From assembly GCF_020026915.1 (NCBI RefSeq), contig NZ_JAINUY010000007.1:186001-250000 (forward strand): a DNA stretch of 64,000 nt, read 5' to 3'. Shown here in pieces: positions 35,222 to 44,812 of the stretch (positions are counted from its first letter, which is position 1; each line of letters begins with the position of its first letter). The position numbers and the translations under genes were made by a program. Source of the DNA: Flavobacterium potami (GTDB taxonomy: Bacteria; Bacteroidota; Bacteroidia; Flavobacteriales; Flavobacteriaceae). The notes under the pieces were generated by a model that was not told the origin of the DNA, did no database searches, and was given only the letters and a program-made list of their open reading frames with translations.

Positions 35222-36667
35222 TTAATTCATGCTGCTCAAACCAACAGCTTCACCTTTCAAAGTTCCACTTGTACAGCTTGTGATTTTTACGTTTACGAAG
35301 TCTCCAATTTTGTAATTTTCTTTTGGGAAAACAACTGTTATACTTTGAGAGTTTCTTCCTGAGAATTCATCTTTAGATTTCTTAGAAACTTTTTCAACTA
35401 AAACTTCAACTGTTTTTCCAACAAATTCTTCACTTCTAAACCAAGCGTGTTTTTGCTGTAAATCGACAATTTCTTGTAATCTTCTCGCTTTAGTTTCTTC
35501 TTCAACATCATCTTTCATTTTTCTTCCTGCAAGAGTTCCAGGACGTTCAGAATACGAATACATATAACCGAAATTATATTTTACATATTCCATTAAACTC
35601 ATTGTATCTTGATGATCTTCTTCAGTTTCTGTTGGGAAACCGGTAATCATATCTTGCGAAATCGAAGCATCTGGAACAATTGCTCTAATTTTATCAATCA
35701 AAGCCATATATTCTTCACGAGAATGAAGACGGTTCATTTCTTTCAAAATTCTATTGCTTCCAGACTGAACTGGCAAGTGAATGTGCTTACAGATATTTGG
35801 ATATTTCGCAATAACATGCAAAATGCTTTCGTGCATATCCTGCGGATTAGATGTCGAAAATCGAATACGCATTTTAGGAAAACCAGCCGCAACCATTTCA
35901 AGCAATTGATCAAAATCTACTGCAGTTGCTTTTTGCATTTCAGAAGCGTTTACAAAGTCTTTTTTCAAACCACCTCCGTACCAAAGGTAACTGTCAACAT
36001 TTTGTCCAAGAAGTGTGATTTCTTTAAAACCTTTGCTCCACAAATCTTGAATTTCTGCCATAATACTTTGTGGTTCACGACTACGCTCGCGTCCGCGTGT
36101 AAAAGGCACAACGCAGAAAGTGCACATATTATCACATCCACGAGTAATCGAAACCAAAGCTGTAATCCCATTACTCATCAAACGAACTGGTGAAATATCT
36201 CCGTAAGTTTCTTCTTTAGATAAAATTACATTGATAGCATCACGACCTTCTTCAACTTCTGCTAATAAATTCGGAAGATCTTTATAAGCATCAGGACCAA
36301 CAACAAGATCAACGATTTTTTCTTCTTCCAAAAACTGACTTTTCAAACGTTCCGCCATACAGCCCAAAACGCCGACTTTCATTTTCGGATTCGTACGTTT
36401 TACGGCATTATATTTTTCCAAACGTTTACGAATCGTTTGTTCTGCCTTGTCACGAATTGAACAAGTGTTAACCAAAACCAAATCGGCTTCTTCTAAAACT
36501 GAAGTGGTGTTATATCCGCCGTCAGACAAAATGGAAGCCACGACTTCACTGTCCGAAAAATTCATCGCACAGCCGTAACTTTCTATAAATAGTTTTTTAG
36601 TATTCTCAGGTTTATTTTCTAAAACAAGACTTTCGCCCTGTTTACTTTCTTCAATAATCTTTTCCAT
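35222..36667 (-). CDS. miaB: tRNA-2-methylthio-N6-isopentenyladenosine synthase MiaB
   Basis: MiaB is a radical-SAM methylthiotransferase modifying A37 of tRNAs that read UNN codons. The 481-residue protein has the N-terminal MTTase domain cysteines (SYGCAMNFSDSE, NTCSIRDKAE, VGVLGCMAERL), the radical-SAM cluster motif RGCDNMCTFCVVPFTRGRERSR near residue 180 (CxxxCxxC), and a C-terminal TRAM domain (GKTVEVLVEKVSKKSKDEF). All six cluster Cys are visible. The start codon lies in a divergent 466-bp region facing topA. Confidence 0.96.
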   Translation of the reverse strand: MEKIIEESKQGESLVLENKPENTKKLFIESYGCAMNFSDSEVVASILSDGGYNTTSVLEEADLVLVNTCSIRDKAEQTIRKRLEKYNAVKRTNPKMKVGVLGCMAERLKSQFLEEEKIVDLVVGPDAYKDLPNLLAEVEEGRDAINVILSKEETYGDISPVRLMSNGITALVSITRGCDNMCTFCVVPFTRGRERSREPQSIMAEIQDLWSKGFKEITLLGQNVDSYLWYGGGLKKDFVNASEMQKATAVDFDQLLEMVAAGFPKMRIRFSTSNPQDMHESILHVIAKYPNICKHIHLPVQSGSNRILKEMNRLHSREEYMALIDKIRAIVPDASISQDMITGFPTETEEDHQDTMSLMEYVKYNFGYMYSYSERPGTLAGRKMKDDVEEETKARRLQEIVDLQQKHAWFRSEEFVGKTVEVLVEKVSKKSKDEFSGRNSQSITVVFPKENYKIGDFVNVKITSCTSGTLKGEAVGLSSMN

Positions 36668-37133
36668 TATAAAAATTCAAAGTGCAAAGATAGGTTAATT
36701 GGACTTAATATGACAAGATGTCAGATAAAGAATTAACAATGTTTTGAGAAATATTGAGGTATAGCATTTTACAACTCATTTTTTACTTTTTACGTTGTTC
36801 AGGAGCTATTTCCAGCTTTCCACTTCTTGTCCTCGTAAAAAGAGCAAAGTTTCTAATGTTTTAAAAAGAGCTTCCGTTGGTCGCTTTTTTAAAACAAGAA
36901 ACTTTTGCTTTTTTTATTCCGGGTAATCCATTTCAATCTGGGCTATGAAAAGAGGATTCAAAAAGCACATTTCTCGGTCAGAAATCATTATAAGTTATAC
37001 CTATATATATTATCGAGATTATTACAGATAAATCTGCAATTTTAAGTTTCATAATATCAAAATACTTCAAAAATGCATTCGTAAGGTTAATATTTAAAAA
37101 AAATAGATACTTTTGTTGCAGAAAAATAGAGCA
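36668..37133. other. Divergent miaB-topA intergenic region
   Basis: 466 bp without a gene. It holds the long structured element at 36798-36945 and the topA promoter region. A TACTTTTG -7-type box at 37108-37115 lies 19 bp before the topA ATG. Confidence 0.6.
36798..36945. repeat. Long hairpin-forming intergenic element
   Basis: The outer part begins TTCAGGAGCTATTTCCAGC and ends TTTCAATCTGGGCTA. The centre is an inverted repeat of about 27 bp (36844-36870 with 36882-36908: GCAAAGTTTCTAATG..., GAAACTTTTGC) with a 10-nt loop. I recall similar GGAGCTATTTCC...ATCxGGGCTA elements in other flavobacterial intergenic regions. Strand and function are unknown. Confidence 0.6.
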
Positions 37134-39650
37134 ATGGCAAAGAATTTAGTAATAGTAGAGTCACCTGCAAAGGCGAAAACGATCGAGAAATTCCTCGGTA
37201 GTGATTTTCAGGTGGAGTCGAGTTATGGACACATAGCCGACCTACCATCAAAGGAAATAGGAGTAGATGTAGAAAATGGTTTTAAACCAAAATATGAAGT
37301 TTCTCCGGATAAAAAAGCCTTGGTAACGAAACTAAAATCACTTTCTAAGAATGCCGAAACGGTTTGGTTAGCGAGCGATGAGGACCGCGAGGGAGAGGCT
37401 ATTTCATGGCACTTGGCGGAAGAATTAAAACTGGATAGAAAAAAAACCAAACGTATTGTTTTTCATGAGATTACAAAATCTGCGATTCTTAAAGCAATTG
37501 ATAATCCAAGAGAAATTGATTATAATTTAGTAAACGCACAACAGGCACGTCGTGTTTTAGATCGTTTAGTAGGTTACGAACTGTCTCCAGTTTTATGGAG
37601 AAAAATTAAAGGCGGACTTTCAGCAGGTCGTGTGCAGTCGGTTTCTGTACGTCTGATTGTAGAAAGAGAACGCGAAATTCAAAATTTTAATGCAGTCGCA
37701 ACATATTCAATCGTTGCGGAATTTGTAAACGAAGCAGGAAAAGCTTTCAAAGCAAAACTGCCAAAAAACTTCAATACTAAAAAAGAAGCCGAAGATTTCT
37801 TAAATCAAAATATCGGTTCTAAATATAAGGTAGCCGATTTAGAAACTAAACCTACCAAAAAATCACCAACAGCACCTTTTACAACTTCTACGTTACAACA
37901 GGAAGCAGCAAGAAAATTATACTTGCCAGTTGGAATTACCATGCAGCTAGCACAGCGTTTGTACGAGGCCGGACTTATTACATATATGAGAACGGATTCG
38001 GTGAATCTTTCTAAAGAAGCAATGGATGCGGCTGAAGCGGAAATTATTAAATCTTACGGAAAAGAGTTCTCTAAACCGAGAGTTTTTGCTAATAAAAATA
38101 AAGGAGCACAAGAAGCACACGAAGCAATTCGTCCTACTGATATGTCGCGCCATACTGTAAATATTGATCGTGACCAAGCTCGTTTGTATGATTTGATCTG
38201 GAAAAGAACTTTAGCTTCGCAAATGAGTGATGCGCAGTTGGAAAGAACAAACGTAAAAATCGAAGCAGATAATCATAGCGAACTTTTTGCAGCTTCTGGA
38301 GAGGTTTTACTTTTTGAAGGTTTCTTAAAAGTGTACCTAGAAGGTCATGACGATGACGAAGAAGAGCAAGAAGGGATGCTTCCGGCTTTAAAAGTAAACG
38401 AAAAACTAGCTAATAATTATATTACAGCTACAGAAAGATATTCTAGACCGCCAGCACGTTACACCGAAGCTTCTTTGGTTAAGAAGTTAGAGGAGCTTGG
38501 TATTGGTCGTCCTTCTACTTATGCCCCAACGATTTCAACTATTATCAACAGAAATTATGTTGAAAAAGGTACTCTTGAAGGCGTAGAACGTAATTATGTA
38601 CAGCTTACTTTGCAAAACAGTAAAGTTGGCGAAAAAGTTCTTAAAGAAAATACAGGTTCAGATAAAGGAAAATTAGTTCCAACAGATATCGGAACTATTG
38701 TTACGGACTTCTTAGTGAAGAATTTCGAAAATATTCTGGATTATAATTTCACTGCAAAAGTAGAGCAGGATTTCGACGAAATTGCCGAAGGAAACATTGA
38801 CTGGGCAAAGATGATGCAGGATTTCTATAATCATTTTCATCCAAATGTAAAAGAAGTAGAAGCAAATGCAGAACGTGAAAGTGGAGAAAGAATTCTAGGA
38901 AAAGATGCTGACGGAAGACAGGTTTCTGTTCGTTTAGGGAAATTTGGGCCAATGGCGCAGATTGGAGAAGCGGATGATGAAGATAAAAAGTTTGCTAGTT
39001 TAATGGCAGACCAAAACATTGGAAACATTACACTTGAAGAAGCTTTGAACTTGTTCTTGCTTCCAAAAAGTTTAGGTGAATATAAAGGAGAAGAAGTAGA
39101 AGTAAATAATGGTCGTTACGGTCCTTACGTGCGTCACGGAAGCGTTTTTATTTCATTGCCAAGAGGAGAAGATCCGCTTAATGTTTCTAAAGAAAGAGCT
39201 CAGGAGCTAATTGACGAAAAAGCACTTGCTGATGCGCCAATTGCGGTTTATAAAGGAGAGGCTGTTCAAAAAGGAGTGGGGCGTTTTGGACCATTCATCA
39301 AATGGAACGGACTTTTTGTAAATGTGAACAAAAAATACAATTTTGACAATCTCTCTCAGTCTGATGTTGAGGAGCTTATTGAAGAAAAACTTCAGAAGAA
39401 TATTGATAAGGTACTTCATAATTGGGAAGAAGAAGGAATTGTAGTAGAAAAAGCGCGTTGGGGACGTTCTGTAATCTTAAAAGGGAAAATCAAAATTGAA
39501 TTAAGTAAAGATGTTGATGCTACACAATTGACATTGGCTCAAGTTCAGGAAATGATTGCTGCAAAAACACCTGCAAAGAAAACTGCTGCTAAAAAAACAA
39601 CAACGGCTAAAAAAGCTCCAGCTAAAAAAACAGCTGCTAAAAAGAAATAA
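37134..39650 (+). CDS. topA: DNA topoisomerase I (type IA)
   Basis: TopA relaxes negative supercoils by single-strand passage. The 838-residue product is read from ATG 37134 (MAKNLVIVESPAKAKTIEKF); the longer frame from 37113 adds only seven non-family residues. It shows a Toprim domain (VIVESPAKAKT; DEDREGEAISWHL), the active-site Tyr in GLITYMRTDS near residue 284, and RPSTYAPTISTI. The C-terminal part has no four-Cys zinc fingers. It ends instead with repeat units (GRYGPYVRHG, GRFGPFIKW) and a Lys/Ala-rich tail of KKTAAKK type. This arrangement is usual in Bacteroidota. Confidence 0.97.
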   Translation: MAKNLVIVESPAKAKTIEKFLGSDFQVESSYGHIADLPSKEIGVDVENGFKPKYEVSPDKKALVTKLKSLSKNAETVWLASDEDREGEAISWHLAEELKLDRKKTKRIVFHEITKSAILKAIDNPREIDYNLVNAQQARRVLDRLVGYELSPVLWRKIKGGLSAGRVQSVSVRLIVEREREIQNFNAVATYSIVAEFVNEAGKAFKAKLPKNFNTKKEAEDFLNQNIGSKYKVADLETKPTKKSPTAPFTTSTLQQEAARKLYLPVGITMQLAQRLYEAGLITYMRTDSVNLSKEAMDAAEAEIIKSYGKEFSKPRVFANKNKGAQEAHEAIRPTDMSRHTVNIDRDQARLYDLIWKRTLASQMSDAQLERTNVKIEADNHSELFAASGEVLLFEGFLKVYLEGHDDDEEEQEGMLPALKVNEKLANNYITATERYSRPPARYTEASLVKKLEELGIGRPSTYAPTISTIINRNYVEKGTLEGVERNYVQLTLQNSKVGEKVLKENTGSDKGKLVPTDIGTIVTDFLVKNFENILDYNFTAKVEQDFDEIAEGNIDWAKMMQDFYNHFHPNVKEVEANAERESGERILGKDADGRQVSVRLGKFGPMAQIGEADDEDKKFASLMADQNIGNITLEEALNLFLLPKSLGEYKGEEVEVNNGRYGPYVRHGSVFISLPRGEDPLNVSKERAQELIDEKALADAPIAVYKGEAVQKGVGRFGPFIKWNGLFVNVNKKYNFDNLSQSDVEELIEEKLQKNIDKVLHNWEEEGIVVEKARWGRSVILKGKIKIELSKDVDATQLTLAQVQEMIAAKTPAKKTAAKKTTTAKKAPAKKTAAKKK

Positions 39651-39655
39651 GATAA

Positions 39656-40807
39656 ATGGAATTTGATTTTCTAGAACCAGTTAATGATGCAATTGTAAAA
39701 TTCGTCGGCGGACTGTCTTCACAAGAGCTTGGTAGTAAAATTGTTTTTCATACACAAGAACAATTTCCAGATATTGAAAAAATCAATATCGCGATAATTG
39801 GTGTTTTAGAAGACCGTACCAACATCAATATGATTAATGAAGTTAATCTTACTGCTGTTCGTAAAAAACTGTATAGTATGTTTCCTGGTAACTGGGATGC
39901 TTCAATTGCAGACTTGGGAGATATACTGGCTGGAGATTCAGTAGAGGATACTTATTTTGCTTTAAAGAAGGTTACGGCATCATTAATTAAAAGTAAAATC
40001 ATTCCTATAGTCCTGGGAGGTTCCCAGGATTTGACCTATGCTTTATACCGTGCTTACGATGATTTAGAGCAAATGGTCAATATGGTTTCTGTAGATAATA
40101 AATTTGATTTTGGAAAGGAAAACGAATCTGTTTCGGCTAATTCTTACCTGACAAAAATTATTATCGATGAGCCTAATAATCTATTCAATTACTGTAACAT
40201 AGGTTATCAGACTTATTATAATTCTCAAGAAGAAATTGATTTGATCGAAAAATTATTTTTTGATGCTTATCGATTAGGAGAAATCTCAAACAAAATTACT
40301 TTAGCTGAGCCTGTTTTTAGAGATGCTGATTTGGTTAGTATCGATTTGAATTCAGTAAAATCTTCAGCATCAGGAAATACGGTGACTTTTGAACCAAATG
40401 GATTTAATGGAAAAGAGATTTGTGCATTAGCGAGATACGCTGGAATTAGTGATAAAGTTTCTTCTTTTGGAGTTTTTAATCACAATAGTACGATGGCAGA
40501 ATCTGTTATAATTGCTCAGATTGTATGGTATTTTATTGAAGGCTATCATTATCGTTCAAAAGAGTATCCATTCGGAAGTCGTGCAAATTATCTGAAGTAT
40601 ATTGTGCCACTTGAAGACGAAGAATTGGTTTTTTATAAAAGTGATAAAACAGATCGTTGGTGGATAGAAATTCCATTTGAATCAAACGGTAGCAATAAAT
40701 TGAAAAGAAATACGTTATTACCCTGTTCTTACGATGAATATTTGTCGGCTTGCAATCAAGAATTGCCAGAAAGATGGTGGAAAGCGCAACGTAAAAATGC
40801 GCTATAA
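39656..40807 (+). CDS. Arginase/formimidoylglutamase-fold protein lacking metal ligands
   Basis: The 383-residue protein aligns to the ureohydrolase fold. Each position that normally binds the two Mn ions is altered. The GGxH loop reads GGSQD (about 121-125), the DxHxD site reads SVDNKFD (about 143-149), and the late SxDxDxxDP site reads SIDLNSVKSS (about 226-235). A hydrolase activity is therefore unlikely, and a structural or binding role is inferred. It starts 6 bp after topA, and gldK follows after a 262-bp gap. I recall a homologue at this position in F. johnsoniae. The C-terminal extension (DRWWIEIPFE, CSYDEYLSACNQELPERWW) is beyond the catalytic fold. Confidence 0.8.
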   Translation: MEFDFLEPVNDAIVKFVGGLSSQELGSKIVFHTQEQFPDIEKINIAIIGVLEDRTNINMINEVNLTAVRKKLYSMFPGNWDASIADLGDILAGDSVEDTYFALKKVTASLIKSKIIPIVLGGSQDLTYALYRAYDDLEQMVNMVSVDNKFDFGKENESVSANSYLTKIIIDEPNNLFNYCNIGYQTYYNSQEEIDLIEKLFFDAYRLGEISNKITLAEPVFRDADLVSIDLNSVKSSASGNTVTFEPNGFNGKEICALARYAGISDKVSSFGVFNHNSTMAESVIIAQIVWYFIEGYHYRSKEYPFGSRANYLKYIVPLEDEELVFYKSDKTDRWWIEIPFESNGSNKLKRNTLLPCSYDEYLSACNQELPERWWKAQRKNAL

Positions 40808-41069
40808 TTCAAAAAGTTAAGGTTAATCTTAATTTTTTCAAAAATAAGAAAAATAGTTAAATTGAATTAGTAAGAAAATAATTACAAATGATAAAAATTA
40901 ACGTTTTACATCGATTTTTTGACACAGTTTATCGATAAAATATTTTTTTTTTATTTTATTTAACATTATTTTTGAACGGTAAAATAAATTTCGCAAGTAG
41001 TATTGTTTTTTAGATAAATAATAAATACGTTTACGGACTTTTAATAATGAATAGATAATCCAAATTTAT

Positions 41070-42476
41070 ATGAAGAAGTTTATTGCATTTGCAGCAATGT
41101 TAACACTGGTAATTGGCTGTGGTAAGTCAGGTGACAAAGGTGAATTAGTTGGTGTTACAGGAGGGAAATGGCATCCTGAAAAACCTTATGGAATGACTTT
41201 GGTTCCGGGTGGATCTTTTATTATGGGTAAATCAGATGCGGATTTAGCTAATGTGGAAGATGCTCCAACTAAAACTGTAACTGTTCGTTCATTTTATATG
41301 GATGAAACTGAAATTACAAATAGTGAGTATCGTCAATTCGTAGAATGGGTAAAAGATTCTACAATGAGAGTTCGTTTAGCAATTTTAGCTGATGAAACTG
41401 GTCAAAAAAGTACTGGTGACAAAGGTAAAAAAGGCGGAAGTATTGCTGATTACGCTTTTAACGATTCTGATCCAGAAAAAATGACAGCTTATGATAAATA
41501 CATGTACGATAACTATTATAGTGTTGGTACAAAAGATGATCCATATGCTGGAAGAAAATTAAATAAAAAAGTAAAATTAATTAAAGATACTAAAGCATAT
41601 CCAGACGAATATTACACTGAGGTAATGGATTCTATGTATTTGCCAATTGAAGAATCATACAATGGTTTAAGAACAATTGATGTGAATAAATTGAAATTCC
41701 GTTATTCTTGGATGGACATTCAGGCTGCTGCAAAAGCTAAAGTTGGAAAAAGAAGTGATTTCGTAAAAACAGAACAGGTAAATGTTTATCCTGATACTGC
41801 AGTTTGGATTAAAGATTTCGCTTATTCATATAATGAACCAATGCATAATGATTATTTCTGGCACAAAGCTTACGGAGAATATCCTGTAGTTGGTGTGACT
41901 TGGAAACAAGCTAAAGCATTCTGTGCTTGGAGAACATTAAACAAAAACAGTTATATTAAATCTAAGAAAAAAGGTCGTGACCTAGTAAACGCTTTCAGAT
42001 TACCAACTGAAGCAGAATGGGAATATGCGGCTAGAGGTGGTCTGGAATCTGCAACTTACCCTTGGGGAGGTCCTTATACTAAAAGTGATAGAGGTTGTTT
42101 CTTAGCAAACTTTAAACCAAGTAGAGGAGATTACGCTGCTGACGAAGCTTTATATACTGTTGAAGCAAAATCATACGAAGTAAATGGTTACGGATTGTAC
42201 AATATGGCAGGAAACGTTTCAGAGTGGACAGATTCAGCTTACAACCCAAATGCTTACGAATATGTTTCAACGATGAATCCAAACGTAATTGATGGTAAAA
42301 ACCAAAGAAAAGTTGTTCGTGGAGGTTCTTGGAAAGATGTTGCTTATTTCCTACAGGTAAGTACTCGTGACCACGAATATGCAGATTCAGCTAGAAGTTA
42401 TATCGGATTCAGAACTGTACAAGATTACATGGGTACTCAGGTAACTGGTAACGGTAATGGTAGCAAAAGAAAGTAA
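41070..42476 (+). CDS. gldK: Gliding/T9SS outer-membrane lipoprotein GldK
   Basis: GldK (PorK) forms, with GldN, the periplasmic ring of the type IX secretion system at the outer membrane. The 468-residue protein has a lipobox, VIGCGKSG (Cys17). It then has an FGE-sulfatase-type domain: GMTLVPGGSFIMGKSDAD, FYMDETEITNSEYRQFV, FRLPTEAEWEYAARGG, GNVSEWTDSAYNP and VVRGGSWKDVAYFL. It heads gldKLMN. A TATTTTTG box at 40967-40974 is a possible -7 element about 95 bp upstream, without a clear -33. Confidence 0.97.
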   Translation: MKKFIAFAAMLTLVIGCGKSGDKGELVGVTGGKWHPEKPYGMTLVPGGSFIMGKSDADLANVEDAPTKTVTVRSFYMDETEITNSEYRQFVEWVKDSTMRVRLAILADETGQKSTGDKGKKGGSIADYAFNDSDPEKMTAYDKYMYDNYYSVGTKDDPYAGRKLNKKVKLIKDTKAYPDEYYTEVMDSMYLPIEESYNGLRTIDVNKLKFRYSWMDIQAAAKAKVGKRSDFVKTEQVNVYPDTAVWIKDFAYSYNEPMHNDYFWHKAYGEYPVVGVTWKQAKAFCAWRTLNKNSYIKSKKKGRDLVNAFRLPTEAEWEYAARGGLESATYPWGGPYTKSDRGCFLANFKPSRGDYAADEALYTVEAKSYEVNGYGLYNMAGNVSEWTDSAYNPNAYEYVSTMNPNVIDGKNQRKVVRGGSWKDVAYFLQVSTRDHEYADSARSYIGFRTVQDYMGTQVTGNGNGSKRK

Positions 42477-42532
42477 TTTATAATTTTATCAATATCCAAC
42501 AAATCTATTTTAAAACCTAAAAAAAAAGTATT

Positions 42533-43180
42533 ATGGCATTATTAAGTAAAAAAGCAATGAATTTCGCTTATGGTATGGGAGCGGCAGTGGTAATCGTTGG
42601 AGCTTTATTCAAAATTACTCACTTTGAAATTGGACCATTAACAGGTACAGTTATGCTTTCAGTAGGATTGGTGACTGAGGCGTTAATTTTTGCGCTTTCT
42701 GCTTTCGAACCAGTTGAAGACGAATTAGATTGGACGTTAGTTTATCCAGAATTAGCTAATGGACAAGCGAGAGAGAAAAAGGCTAAAGTTGAAGCCCCAA
42801 CTGAAGCTCAAGGATTACTTTCTCAAAAATTGGATTCATTATTAAAAGAAGCTAAAATTGACGGTGAATTAATGTCAAGTTTAGGAAACAGCATCAAAAA
42901 CTTCGAATCTGCTGCTAAAGGAATTGCTCCTACAGTTGATTCAATCGCAGGACAAAAGAAATATTCTGAAGAATTATCTTTAGCTGCTGCTCAAATGGAA
43001 TCATTAAACAGTTTATATAAAGTACAGTTAGAAAGCGCTTCTAGAAACGCTGAGGCTAACAAAGAAATCGCTGAAAACGCTTCTAAATTAAAAGAGCAAA
43101 TGCAATCTATGACTGCAAACATTGCTTCTTTAAACAGTGTTTACGGTGGTATGCTTTCTGCAATGAGTAACAAAGGATAA
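42533..43180 (+). CDS. gldL: Gliding motor/T9SS inner-membrane protein GldL
   Basis: GldL is the inner-membrane, proton-powered partner of GldM in the rotary T9SS/gliding motor. The 215-residue protein has two N-terminal membrane helices (about 9-28 and 38-58) with the conserved acidic residue in the second (GTVMLSVGLVTEALIFALS) and EPVEDELDW just after. The remaining cytoplasmic part is a long helical coiled coil (KLDSLLKEAKIDGELMSSLG; EANKEIAENASKLKEQMQ). It lies 56 bp after gldK and 52 bp before gldM. Confidence 0.97.
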   Translation: MALLSKKAMNFAYGMGAAVVIVGALFKITHFEIGPLTGTVMLSVGLVTEALIFALSAFEPVEDELDWTLVYPELANGQAREKKAKVEAPTEAQGLLSQKLDSLLKEAKIDGELMSSLGNSIKNFESAAKGIAPTVDSIAGQKKYSEELSLAAAQMESLNSLYKVQLESASRNAEANKEIAENASKLKEQMQSMTANIASLNSVYGGMLSAMSNKG

Positions 43181-43232
43181 TTAGTTTTTAACTAAATATT
43201 AAATTTATTAATAAAGAACTAATTAGAAAAAA

Positions 43233-44768
43233 ATGGCAGGAGGAAAATTAACCCCTAGACAGAAGATGATCAACCTGATGTATCTGGTTTTCATCGCAAT
43301 GTTAGCAATGAACGTATCGAAAGAAGTAATTTCGGCTTTCGGTTTGATGAATGAAAAATTTGAAGGTGCAAACACTTCTTCACTTAAAACAAATGAAGAA
43401 TTATTAAAAACATTAGATTTAAAAGCATCTGAATCTAAAGGAGAGTTTACTGAGGCTGCAGGTATTGCACATAAAGTACAAACGATTTCAAAGGATTTTT
43501 ATGCTTACATCGGAACTTTAAAAGCACAATCTGTTAATGGTTTTGAAATTGATGAAGAAACTGGAAAATTACCTTACGAGTCTATGGACAGAGGTGATAA
43601 CATCGATGACTGGTTTACAGGTGATGGTTACACTGCAAAAGGTAACGAAATTATCAGCAAAATAGAAAAGTATAAAGCAGACATGAAAGCTGCTTTGGGA
43701 CCTAAATATGCTGATATTTCTACAGAGGTTTCTAAGAGATTTGATGTTTCAGATGTAAAAAACAAAGAAGGTATAAAAGAAAAATACTTAGCTTATCATT
43801 TTAAAGGATTTCCTGCAATTGCATCTGCTGCTAAACTTTCTGCTTGGCAAAATGATGTAAATAAAATTGAAGCGGATGTTTACAACCGTGCTTTAGGAAA
43901 AGCAGCTGTTGATGAATCTTCATACAGCAAATTTGAAGCTATCGTAGTTTTAGATAAAAATGCTTATTTCCAAGGAGAAAAAGTTACTGGTAAAGTAGTT
44001 TTAGGTAAATATGATCCAAATGCTCAATTTAGCGGATTTGAAGGTCCTGGTAAATTGGTAAATGGTCAGGCTGTATTGGAAATGACTGCTGGAGGAGTAG
44101 GAGAGCAAAAAATTGGAGGTTCGTTTAACTTTATGGAAAACGGTAAGCCAATTAAATTACCTTTCAATGGTACTTACGTTGTAGTTCCAAGACCAAATTC
44201 TGCTACAATTTCTGCTGATAAAATGAATGTTGTATATAGAGGTGTTGTTAACCCAATCTCTGTTTCATTCGCTGGTGTTGCTGATAATAAAGTTGTGGCA
44301 AGTGCTCCAGGATTATCTTCAGCTGGAAAACCAGGAAAATATAACATGAACCCAGGTTCTGGTACTGAGGCTACAATTTCTGTTACAGGTACATTACCAA
44401 ATGGAGATAAAGTTTCAGATAAGAAAACATTCAGAATTAAAGGTATTCCTGGTCCAACAGGAACAATCAGAGGAGAAATGGGAGTTGTTAAAGGTCCTAA
44501 ATCTAACTTAGAGATTGCTACTATTGGAGCTAAATTGCTTGATTTCGATTTCGAAGTTGGTTTAGATGTTGTTGGATTCAATATGAAAATTGCTGGACAG
44601 CCTACAGTTGTTGTTACAGGTAATAAAATGAATGCACAATGTAAACAAGTACTTTCAAGAGCAGGTAAAGGAGACCAAGTTACTATTTCTGAAATTAAAA
44701 CTAAACTTGTTGGAGCTGGTAGTTATTTATTGCCAAGAACTGCTCCTGTAATTTACGAAATACAATAA
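43233..44768 (+). CDS. gldM: Gliding motor/T9SS shaft protein GldM
   Basis: GldM spans the periplasm as a dimer, linking the GldL motor to the GldK/GldN ring. The 511-residue protein begins MAGGKLTPRQKMINLMYLVF, with a single membrane helix (about 12-32). A helical D1 domain and beta-rich periplasmic domains follow, with GGSFNFMENGKPIKLPF and ITVSGTLPNG-type strands and a C-terminal domain ending LLPRTAPVIYEIQ. The order and spacing in the operon match F. johnsoniae. Confidence 0.97.
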   Translation: MAGGKLTPRQKMINLMYLVFIAMLAMNVSKEVISAFGLMNEKFEGANTSSLKTNEELLKTLDLKASESKGEFTEAAGIAHKVQTISKDFYAYIGTLKAQSVNGFEIDEETGKLPYESMDRGDNIDDWFTGDGYTAKGNEIISKIEKYKADMKAALGPKYADISTEVSKRFDVSDVKNKEGIKEKYLAYHFKGFPAIASAAKLSAWQNDVNKIEADVYNRALGKAAVDESSYSKFEAIVVLDKNAYFQGEKVTGKVVLGKYDPNAQFSGFEGPGKLVNGQAVLEMTAGGVGEQKIGGSFNFMENGKPIKLPFNGTYVVVPRPNSATISADKMNVVYRGVVNPISVSFAGVADNKVVASAPGLSSAGKPGKYNMNPGSGTEATISVTGTLPNGDKVSDKKTFRIKGIPGPTGTIRGEMGVVKGPKSNLEIATIGAKLLDFDFEVGLDVVGFNMKIAGQPTVVVTGNKMNAQCKQVLSRAGKGDQVTISEIKTKLVGAGSYLLPRTAPVIYEIQ

Positions 44769-44812
44769 TAAAGTAGTGAAAACTACATTCAATATCTTAT
44801 AATGATACCACG

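Noticed and set aside
35609..36193. 194-codon plus-strand frame over miaB
   Set aside because: Antisense to a certain gene; no coding signature.
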